From Symbiodinium natans (taxonomy: Eukaryota; Sar; Dinophyceae; Suessiales; Symbiodiniaceae), in the NCBI GenBank assembly GCA_905221605.1, contig CAJNDS010001369.1, forward strand, positions 730,864 through 794,863: DNA of 64,000 nt, given 5' to 3'. The translations under genes and the position numbers were made by a program. Of the stretch, positions 57,690-64,000 are shown piece by piece. Below the pieces are notes generated by a model. The model saw only the letters and a program-made list of their open reading frames with translations, made no database searches and had not been told where the DNA came from. How positions within the stretch are numbered: position 1 is the first letter of the stretch; each line of letters begins with the position of its first letter.

Positions 57690-57735
57690 TGGGGTCCTTC
57701 TTATAAGGGAATCCTACCGTTTAGGGGGGGGGGTT
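57690..57735. repeat. Dispersed repeat, partner at 60963-61005
   Basis: TTGGGGTCCTTCTTATAAGG and GGAATCCTA match TTGGGGTCCTTATGATAAGG and GGAGTCCTG. Confidence 0.5.
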
Positions 57736-57746
57736 CTGTAACAAAG

Positions 57747-57817
57747 CGCCGGGCTGGACGGCTTTGAGGGTCTTCAGTAGGTATTGGACACATCTTGTTG
57801 AGAGCGCGAAATCCTAA
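57747..57817 (+). CDS. Exon ending in TAA
   Basis: AACAAAG acceptor. Reads APGWTALRVFSRYWTH then LVESAKS and TAA. Confidence 0.55.
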
Positions 57818-57949
57818 ACCCCAAGCCCCAAACCCTGCCCTAAAACCCCCATTGAGGCCCCTTGAAAAATCCCTAGCCTTTTGAACCCTAAACCCGAAAA
57901 TAAGAAGCCCTAAACCCTGAACCCCAAACCCCGAACCCGAAACCCCAAA

Positions 57950-58085
57950 CCCCAAACCCTAAACCCCAAACCCTAAACCCCAAACCCTAAACCCCAAACC
58001 CCAAACCCCAAACCCCAAACCCCAAACCCCAAACCCTAAACCCTAAACCCTAGACCCTAAACCCTAAACCCTAAACCCTAAACCC
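57950..58085. repeat. CCCCAAA variant array with CCCTAAA
   Basis: A block of eight or more CCCCAAA units (T to C variant) between CCCTAAA units. Confidence 0.9.
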
Positions 58086-58088
58086 CAG

Positions 58089-58167
58089 CTTGAGGATGGT
58101 GTGGCCTCGCCTCTGATCCGAACATCGGACGGCCGGGTGCACACCCGGGCGGGGATGCCCAGCCGCG
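58089..58167 (+). CDS. Coding exon
   Basis: AACCCCAG acceptor, CGCG|GTAGGG donor. Reads LEDGVASPLIRTSDGR then VHTRAGMPSR. Confidence 0.85.
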
Positions 58168-58169
58168 GT

Positions 58170-58269
58170 AGGGTTTAGGGTTTAGGGTTTAGGGTTTAGG
58201 GTTTAGGGTTTAGGGTTTAGGGTTTAGGGTTTAGGGCTTAGGGCTTAGGGTTTAGGGTTTAGGGTTTAG
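58170..58269. repeat. TTTAGGG tract
   Basis: About 13 units filling the whole space between the exons at 58089 and 58270. The first GT after 58167 is a donor and the last TTTAG an acceptor. Confidence 0.9.
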
Positions 58270-58344
58270 GAATTCAATTGCGGCGCTTTTGTGGGGGAAC
58301 CTTTGGCGGTGTTCCGGGTCTTCGGCCACTTGGGGGTCTTCGGC
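58270..58344 (+). CDS. Coding exon
   Basis: TTTAG|G acceptor from the repeat. Reads EFNCGAFVGEPLAVFR then VFGHLGVFG. A GA dinucleotide before the element at 58352 could be the donor. Confidence 0.75.
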
Positions 58345-58351
58345 GACCCGA

Positions 58352-58431
58352 CTAGGCCCTGATTCCCTTTTGAGGCCCTTTCAGCTTTCAACCAGTAAGG
58401 GCACCCTGTTTATTCCTTGGTTGCTCTTGTG
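58352..58431. mobile_element. Short member of the CTAGG/CTTGG element family
   Basis: CTAGGCCCTGATTCCCTTTT...AAGGGCACCCTGTTTATTCC resembles the 34193 element, with a degraded right end. Confidence 0.6.
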
Positions 58432-58487
58432 GTTTAGGGTTTAGGGTTTAGGGTTTAGGGTTTAGGGTTTAGGGTTTAGGTGTCTAG

Positions 58488-58559
58488 TCTTCGGGGCAAG
58501 CTTTACCGCCCTAGGCCTGAGTCCTCTGCTCTAGAGCCCAATGCCCAAACCCTGGACCG
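58488..58559 (+). CDS. Coding exon
   Basis: GTGTCTAG acceptor, CCG|GTAGGG donor. Reads LRGKLYRPRPESSALE then PNAQTLD. Confidence 0.7.
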
Positions 58560-58752
58560 GTAGGGCACTGCAACCGAGTGTCCGTTCTTGGGATTAGATT
58601 TCCCACTCTAAACCCTAAACCCTAAACCCCAAACCCCAAACCCCAAACCCCAAACCCCAAACCCTAAACCCTAAACCCTAAACCCTAAACCCTAAACCCT
58701 AAACCCTAAACCCTAAACCCTAAACCCTAATCAACCCTACGTGATTATCAAG

Positions 58753-58785
58753 CAACCCTGTGGATTTGGTTTTGGACGTTTCAAG
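58753..58785 (+). CDS. Candidate small exon
   Basis: TATCAAG acceptor, CAAG|GTCTTG donor. Reads QPCGFGFGRFK. Confidence 0.45.
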
Positions 58786-59195
58786 GTCTTGGGGATGTAG
58801 GATTTAAGCGGGTTTGTGTGGTTGCTAGGCACTTCCCAGCTCGGGGCTGCCAGGGCTTACAGGGATTCGTTTAGGGTTTATATAGGCTTTCTGGCTTTTT
58901 GGGGATTCAAAGGGTTTTTTGGTTTCCGGTTTGTTTTTCGGGGGGTTTTGGTTTCCAGGGTTTTTGGGGGGGTTTGTGGCTAGACACTACTGGGCGGTTA
59001 ACTAGTCAGGCTCATGCCACTAAGCCCTAGGCTCACACGGCGGTAACTGCCCAATCCCCTAACCCCCTAGACCGAGCCCAAAAACCCTACACCCACCCTG
59101 GTCCCTTAAACCCTACAGCCCCCCAAAACCCTACCCCTAAACCCTAAACCCTAAACCCTAAACCCTAAACCCTAAACCCTTAAACCCTCCCCAAG

Positions 59196-59260
59196 ACCCC
59201 AAAAGCCGCGTGGGCAGCCTCAGGCCCCCTTGTGATCGCTGCCGGTAGCAGCGCCTTCCG
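59196..59260 (+). CDS. Coding exon
   Basis: CCCCAAG acceptor, CCG|GTTTAGG donor. Reads PKAAWASGPLVIAAGS then SAF. Confidence 0.85.
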
Positions 59261-59309
59261 GTTTAGGGTTTAGGGTTTAGGGTTTAGGGTTTAGGGTTTA
59301 GGGTTTAGG

Positions 59310-59345
59310 GTCCAGGGTCCAGGGTCCAGGGTCCAGGGTCCAGGG
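59310..59345. repeat. GGGTCCA variant array
   Basis: Five copies of AGGGTCC following TTTAGGG units. Confidence 0.85.
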
Positions 59346-59396
59346 CGTTAGCAGCCTAGAGCCCTAAACCCTTAACCTAGGGCTAAGGTATTGCAG

Positions 59397-59432
59397 GCCA
59401 TTCGAGGTCTAAAGCTTCCGGGCTTCGAGTGG
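59397..59432 (+). CDS. Candidate small exon
   Basis: TATTGCAG|G acceptor, TGG|GTTTAG donor. Reads AIRGLKLPGFEW. Confidence 0.55.
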
Positions 59433-59466
59433 GTTTAGGATTAGCGGCTCAGCTGTTTTCTGACAG

Positions 59467-59541
59467 CGTCACGAAGCCAAAAAGAGACACATGCGAGCTT
59501 GTCCCCCTCAGCGGTTGAAGACGTCGGGGCCCAAGGGTTAA
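59467..59541 (+). CDS. Exon, frame uncertain
   Basis: TTCTGACAG acceptor. Frames EAKKRHMRACPPQRLK (to TAA) and VTKPKRDTCELVPLSG are both open. Confidence 0.55.
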   Translation, partial: RHEAKKRHMRACPPQRLKTSGPKG

Positions 59542-59721
59542 GCAAGCCCCCAAACCCCAAACCCCAAACCCTAAACCCCAAACCCCAAACCCTAAACCCC
59601 AAACCCTAAACCCCAAACCCTAAACCCTAAACCCTAAACCGACTCTACACCCCAAACCCCAAACCCTAAACCCGAAACCCTGAAACCCCAACGCCCCGAA
59701 GTCCCCGACCGAGCACGGCAG

Positions 59722-59784
59722 TCGAACCCTTGCTGTACTGTAGCGAAGGCTGGGAGCATCGTGGGTCTGTGCTCAACTTGTTAA
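59722..59784 (+). CDS. Exon ending in TAA, Cys-rich
   Basis: CACGGCAG acceptor. Reads SNPCCTVAKAGSIVGL then CSTC and TAA. Confidence 0.6.
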   Translation, partial: SNPCCTVAKAGSIVGLCSTC

Positions 59785-60005
59785 GGGTTTATAGGGTTCA
59801 CAGGGTTTTTGTAGGGTTTTTTGTAGGGTTGACAGGGTTTTTGTAGGGTTTACAGGGTTTATAGGGTTTAGAGGGTTTATAGGGTTTAGAGGGTTTATAG
59901 GGTTTATAGGGTTTATAGGCTTTATAGGCTTTATAGGCTTTATAGGGTTTATAGGGTTTGGGGTTTATAGGGTTGAGAGGGTTTATAGGGTTTATAGGGT
60001 TTAGG
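59785..60005. repeat. GGGTTTATA nonamer array
   Basis: About 20 nine-base units with ACA, AGA and GCTTTATA variants. Confidence 0.9.
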
Positions 60006-60018
60006 GTCTGTTCAGCAG

Positions 60019-60109
60019 GGGGCTTGACTGGAAGTGTAGCCAGGGCGAAGGAGCGGCTTTGGCGATGTGTCGGCGTCGGTTGCTTTGGAGGTCAGCTTGG
60101 TACCGTAGC
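60019..60109 (+). CDS. Coding exon
   Basis: TTCAGCAG|G acceptor. Reads LDWKCSQGEGAALAMC then RRRLLWRSAWYRS; ends at AGC|GTTTAGG. Confidence 0.7.
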
Positions 60110-60271
60110 GTTTAGGGTGTAGGGTTTAGGGTGAAAGAAGAACCCCTAAACCCTGAACCCCAAACCATCAATGGTAGGTATGGGCTCCTTCTGGGGTACG
60201 TGTGACAACAGGTACCCCAAAAAGGGACCATAATTTGGATCGCACCCCGTTTCATTGGCTCCCGACGCAAG

Positions 60272-60310
60272 CATCGACTTTTGCAGCTCGAGAAGCACCT
60301 CCAGCGCCAG
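60272..60310 (+). CDS. Coding exon, coiled-coil-like
   Basis: GACGCAAG acceptor, CCAG|GTGCCC donor. Reads HRLLQLEKHLQRQ. Confidence 0.7.
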
Positions 60311-60408
60311 GTGCCCCCAGAATTTTTAATCAAAGTCCCACCGCAAACCCCTAAAGCCTAGAACCCTAACCCTAAAACCTAAACCCTATAAGTCTAGATG
60401 CCCGAAAG

Positions 60409-60463
60409 CTGGTGCTCCTGCAAGACCATTAGAGCTCGCTGAACTTCAGTCTCGTGGTTCTGG
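60409..60463 (+). CDS. Coding exon
   Basis: CCCGAAAG acceptor, TGG|GTAAAC donor. Reads GAPARPLELAELQSRGS. Confidence 0.75.
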
Positions 60464-60628
60464 GTAAACCCCTAGACTCTAAGCCCTAAACCCTAAGCTT
60501 TAAACCCGAAGCCCTATAGACCCTAAGCCCTAAACCCTCAACCCTAAACCCTAAACCCTAAGCTTTAAACCCTAAGCCCTATAAACCCTAAACCCTCAAC
60601 CCTAGCACATGTTGGTAAAACTTCGTAG

Positions 60629-60705
60629 ACGATGGCTCTGTAGCGGGAGCGATGGACTTCGACGAGCTGGACGCTCTCGAAGATCAGGCGCCAGCCAGAA
60701 TGTCG
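60629..60705 (+). CDS. Coding exon, acidic
   Basis: CTTCGTAG acceptor, TCG|GTTTGG donor. Reads DGSVAGAMDFDELDAL then EDQAPARMS. Confidence 0.8.
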
Positions 60706-60870
60706 GTTTGGGGTTTAGGGTTTAGTGTTTAGGGTTCAGGGTTTAGGGTTCAGGGTTTAGGGTTCAGGGTTCAGGGTTTAGTGTTTAGGGTTTAGGGTTT
60801 AGGGTTTTGGTCAGGGTTTAGGGTTTAGGGTTTTTGGTCAGGGTTTAGGGTTTAAGGTTTTTGGGCTTAG

Positions 60871-60938
60871 GGTGGCCTGGCAGTGTCCTTCGCCCCCGAG
60901 CCCTTGATCCACACAGTTGGGGGGTGTGCGAAATTCGG
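60871..60938 (+). CDS. Coding exon
   Basis: GGGCTTAG|GG acceptor, CGG|GTATGG donor. Reads GLAVSFAPEPLIHTVGG then CAKF. The intron before it is G-rich throughout. Confidence 0.8.
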
Positions 60939-61160
60939 GTATGGGGTTTGGGGTTTAGGATTTACCTTCTTGGGGTCCTTATGATAAGGGAGTCCTGTAG
61001 TACTTGGGTGCCTCATATTCGGAACCCCACATTTTGAAGATCTCATCTCGGGGAGCTCTCACCAGGGTCCCTATCCTTAAGCCCTAAGCCCTTGACGCCC
61101 TGAACCCTAAACCTTAAATCAAAGCAAGACAATAAGCATCCCTAACCCGAAGCCCGACAG

Positions 61161-61207
61161 AATCCTCACTTTCTCTGTGGTTGGGCTGCGTGTTTCCTTG
61201 AGCCCTG
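61161..61207 (+). CDS. Coding exon
   Basis: CCCGACAG acceptor, CCTG|GTAAAC donor. Reads NPHFLCGWAACFLEP. Confidence 0.65.
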
Positions 61208-61440
61208 GTAAACCCTGGACTTGGCTTAAGGTGTACAATGTCGGGTAGTTCGTTCGGGTTTTAGGCTTTCGGGGCTAAGGACCTGTTGAGCTGCCTAACC
61301 CTAGACACTAAGCACCCTACACCCTAACACCCTGAACCCTAAACACGCTAAACCCTAAAAACCCTGAACCCTAAACATTCTAACCCCTAAGCACCCTAAA
61401 CTCTAAACCCGAAAAACCCAAAACCTCAACCTGTGCGAAG

Positions 61441-61478
61441 CGCTTTTCGGGCTGGGACTACGTGAGGACCCGAAAAGG
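61441..61478 (+). CDS. Candidate coding exon
   Basis: TGCGAAG acceptor. Reads RFSGWDYVRTRK, directly before an inverted-repeat element (GGTACTGG...CATAGTACC, 61478-61612). Confidence 0.5.
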
Positions 61479-61612
61479 GTACTGGTCCAGATAGCTTGAG
61501 AGGGATGAGGGTCCAAGGTTGGGATGTTTCGACCAGTCCAAAATATAGTACCCCTTGATATCATCCCTGTGAAGGGCTGTTCGTATAAGGGGGAACATCC
61601 CAATCCATAGTA
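61478..61612. mobile_element. MITE-like element, GGTACT termini
   Basis: GGTACTGGTCCA at the left, CCATAGTACC at the right. Its internal ATAGTACCCCTTGATATCAT resembles 57401-57420. Confidence 0.45.
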
Positions 61613-61652
61613 CCTTAAGAGGGTTTAGGGTTTAGAGATTAGAGTAGTGTAA

Positions 61653-62495
61653 ATGAAGTATGGTTTATTATTGCTAGTGTTAATCAGGAACCCCAAGACC
61701 CCGATACATATATATATATATATATACATATATGTATATATATATGTATGTATACAGGTATATTTTTATTCAATTATTGTTATCACGTTTTTTGTCGGAC
61801 TGCATTTGAATAAGTGCGTCGCAATACCCATGAATAATGAAGGCTCCATAGCCACAGAATACGAAGCTACGTATCTTGGTAATGAAATTAACAGGGAGGT
61901 CAATGTTCCTCATGAAATCTCGAACAAGCTCCGAGAGGTAAGACGCACTTGGATCAAATCAAGCCCTTACTGGAAAGTAACCCAAGCGAACAATAGATGG
62001 AAACTAATAGTGTATGATGCCATGATCTGCAGCAAACTACTATATGGGCTAGAAATGGCTAGAAACTGTCCACTTAACCACTGCCATGGCAAAGAAATTC
62101 GCACGATCTTAAACAAAGCTCACACCCATGTAGACCGTACAAATACTAATGCAAAGCCTCTGGAAGAAGCAAGTATGATAGCATTTCCAAGCCGGGACGA
62201 CCAACGAAAGATACTACTATTCACTGAGTTCCATAATTTACGACGTGCTAAGCTTTTAGGTCATATACTTCGTAGTACAAGTTCAGATCCTTTAAGACAC
62301 GTATCATTTATGCCCAGCAGTGCCGGTAGAATTAGAATTGACTATGGCAAACAACGAGTTGGGTAGCCCCGGCAAACTTGGCCACGCCACGCAAAAAAGT
62401 TTGTGTGGGAAGGGACGCTTCGCAGAACATCTTCTGAAGAAACCCCGGTACAGGATATTTTCATCTATAGTGCAAGTATGCAAAGACAGTTCTAA
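61653..62495 (+). pseudogene. Non-LTR retrotransposon reverse transcriptase, 3' fragment
   Basis: From about 61795 the frame reads LHLNKCVAIPM, YLGNEINREVNVPHEISNK, RWKLIVYDAMICSKLLYGLE and LRRAKLLGHILRSTS. This is the usual order of the region after the YADD active site in LINE reverse transcriptases (KC..I.M, YLG, KL.LY.A.I.S.LLYG, RR..LLGH). The catalytic part is missing, as in 5'-truncated copies. A TAG at 62364-62366 replaces the Arg of the usual VGRP; the same frame continues PRQTWPRHAKKFVWEG to TAA at 62493. Base composition is markedly AT-richer than the surroundings, and an AT microsatellite (61709-61758) marks the left side. Confidence 0.8.
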
Positions 62496-62599
62496 AGCGT
62501 CTGCAGAGGGTAAGCCTCCTTTTTGCTGCGCCAATGCCGTGTCTTGACTTTGACATACAGTCGATTCACGGTATGGCTTCGGTTTTTTTTTGTGAGGGG

Positions 62600-62680
62600 G
62601 GGGGGGGTCCCTTATAAGCCCCTTCAGCCAAACAGCACCCTTCTACTTCTTATTCCTAGGTTACTCTTGGGTCTAGGTTG
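62600..62680. mobile_element. Partial member of the CTAGG/CTTGG element family
   Basis: TCCCTTATAAGCCCCTTCAG, then ACCCTTCTACTTCTTATTCC and TAGGTTACTCTTGGGTCTAGG match the right half of the 34193 element. A G-run replaces the left half. Confidence 0.6.
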
Positions 62681-62921
62681 GGATGGGAGGTGTATGCGTT
62701 ACATTGGTTGGTGGTCTCTTTAAGTAGGGTTTATGTTTTGTAGGGGGGGGGGGTCTTACTAGTGTATCTAGGGCTATACTAAGGCATATGGGTAACAGAT
62801 AAAGAGGCCACCGGCCGTTTTAATGCATGTCCCTAAACCCTAAACCCTAAACCCTGCTATGTGACCCCAACTATCGGCCCAGGCATAAGATGTCGGGTTT
62901 GGGGAGGTTGAGGGCGTCCAG

Positions 62922-62945
62922 GCTGCTGAGCTCGGAGCAGTTCGG
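62922..62945 (+). CDS. Candidate micro-exon
   Basis: GCGTCCAG|G acceptor, reading AAELGAVR before a G-rich tract. Confidence 0.35.
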
Positions 62946-63116
62946 GGTTTAGGGGTTTAGGGGCGTTAAGGGGTTTAAGGGTCTTGAGGGTTTTGAGAGT
63001 GTTAAGTTTTTGCAGGGTTTTAAGGGCTTTAAGGGTTTTAAGGGTTTTAAGGGATTAGGGTTTAGAACTTCGGGCCTGCAATAGGAGACTTCCCTTTAGC
63101 CGCTCTCCTTGGCCAG

Positions 63117-63157
63117 GAACGACAGCGATGGGCTCTGCAGGAGCACCGCATGGGTCC
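63117..63157 (+). CDS. Coding exon
   Basis: CCTTGGCCAG acceptor, TCC|GTGTTTAG donor. Reads ERQRWALQEHRMG. Confidence 0.7.
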
Positions 63158-63436
63158 GTGTTTAGGGACGATACTAGGGTCTGCTTAGCTATGTGGTGAC
63201 TGGTGCGTATATATGTATATATACATATATATATACACACATATGTATATGTGACATAATAAAGTATAGATACATGGTACGTATACATGATGTGCGTGTA
63301 TATAGATCTAGTTCTTTTTGTTTTTGAAATGGACCCCCTGCAAATCCCTTAAAAGGCCACCGTCGCCTTTTTTTTGGGAAGGGGGGGCGGTGGGGGGAGG
63401 GGCTGTTAGGATTCAGTGACCTGGGGTTAGGTTCAG

Positions 63437-63520
63437 AGCGTTCCCTTTGAGAGGTCCAAACTGCTCACAAATCCCAGTAGTGCTTCTCTCAACCCTGAAC
63501 TCTTGAGCCCTAGTTCCTAA
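63437..63520 (+). CDS. Exon ending in TAA
   Basis: GGTTCAG acceptor. Reads SVPFERSKLLTNPSSA then SLNPELLSPSS and TAA. Confidence 0.55.
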   Translation, partial: SVPFERSKLLTNPSSASLNPELLSPSS

Positions 63521-63567
63521 GCCCGAAACCCTAAACCCTAAAACCCTGAACCCTTAACCCTGGGCAG

Positions 63568-63627
63568 GAGCTGGAGAAAGCCCGCAATGTGCACCGAAAG
63601 AAGGCTGCGCAGGCGGCCATGTGTCGG
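63568..63627 (+). CDS. Coding exon, basic helix
   Basis: TGGGCAG acceptor, TCGG|GTTCTA donor. Reads ELEKARNVHRKKAAQAAM. Confidence 0.85.
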
Positions 63628-63879
63628 GTTCTAGTCAGGACTGTGGGGATTAGGGTTTAGGGTTTAGGGTTTAGAGTCTGGGCGTTCAGGGGTTATTTTG
63701 GGCTTGGGGATTTCGGGTTCAGGGCTTTGGGGTTTAGGGTTTAGGCATTGAGGCGATATTTCGGGTTTGGGGATTTCGGGTTCAGGGCTTGCAGGGCTGT
63801 TGGGGTTCGGGCTTAAATTCGGGGTTAGTAAAGCCCCACGAAGCTCAAGCCCCCGAAGCCCTGAACCCGGAGCCATCAG

Positions 63880-63949
63880 GAACAGTTCCGCCTGCGGCAG
63901 CAGCAGCAGCAGCAGCAGTGCACCAAGTCGCAACCCTGGATTTGCACAG
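63880..63949 (+). CDS. Coding exon with polyglutamine
   Basis: CCATCAG|G acceptor. Reads EQFRLR, seven Gln from a CAG run (63897-63917), then CTKSQPWICT. Possible GC donor ACA|GCTTAGG. The minus-strand frame through the CAG run mimics a signal peptide and is rejected. Confidence 0.7.
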
Positions 63950-64000
63950 CTTAGGCTTCAGGGCTTAGGGCTTAGAGTTTGGGGTTTAGGGCTTAGGGTT

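Noticed and set aside
63664-63933. Minus-strand frame starting with a leucine-rich, signal-like N-terminus
   Set aside because: The Leu run is the complement of the CAG repeat of the plus-strand exon at 63880; no splice or other support.

Overview
The window looks like nuclear DNA of a dinoflagellate. This is an inference from four things. Every exon I can support lies on one strand. Gene starts sit a few bases after an AG that could accept a spliced leader. Several splice donors appear to be GC or GA, with AG|G acceptors. The exons are GC-rich. A chromerid or another alga with a TTTAGGG telomere cannot be excluded.

The striking feature is that roughly half of the 64 kb consists of TTTAGGG/CCCTAAA telomere-type heptamers and one-base variants, in tracts from two to about thirty copies, from end to end. 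They are interstitial. Between them lie islands of about 25-150 bp of normal-composition, often GC-rich DNA. Most islands start with a YAG acceptor, stay open in one plus-strand frame, and stop where a G-rich tract begins, often at G|GTTTAGG. I read the window as a series of genes cut into small exons whose introns are built from telomere-like repeats, usually G-rich after the donor and C-rich before the acceptor. Two genes support this scheme by homology. A four-exon BTB-domain gene (11464-13480) and a cytidylyltransferase-like gene (38283-40302) both join across such introns with matching phases. The other exons are ab initio calls without family assignment, and their grouping into genes is uncertain.

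Layout: 1-11.3 kb, exons of one or more unassigned genes. 11.4-13.5 kb, BTB gene. 13.5-17.6 kb, exons, MITE-like elements and a possible gene end at 16071. 17.68-23.71 kb, a candidate gene from a Met exon with a signal anchor to a terminal exon. 24.1-25.7 kb, exons, one with an in-frame TGA. 26.0-32.8 kb, a candidate gene with an AT-hook exon; between its exons sits a 3529-bp array of 11 nearly identical 269-bp terminal-inverted-repeat elements, bounded by TA. 33.5-38.0 kb, a candidate gene from a signal-peptide exon to a terminal exon, ending 232 bp before the next gene's leader acceptor. 38.3-40.3 kb, cytidylyltransferase gene with a triplicated domain. 40.4-52.5 kb, exons, a diverged ~100-bp satellite (41.65-42.75 kb) and inverted-repeat elements. 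52.6-54.5 kb, composite satellite with AATCCTA arrays. 54.6-61.5 kb, exons including a WW-like one. 61.65-62.5 kb, a 5'-truncated non-LTR retrotransposon. 62.9-64 kb, exons.

A second theme is short inverted-repeat elements with CTTGG or CTAGG termini and TA or 4-bp target duplications. Several interrupt otherwise open reading frames. One coincides exactly with intron 3 of the BTB gene, where the duplicated GTAC supplies the donor, as expected of introner elements. I saw no tRNA, rRNA, snRNA, spliced-leader gene or CRISPR.
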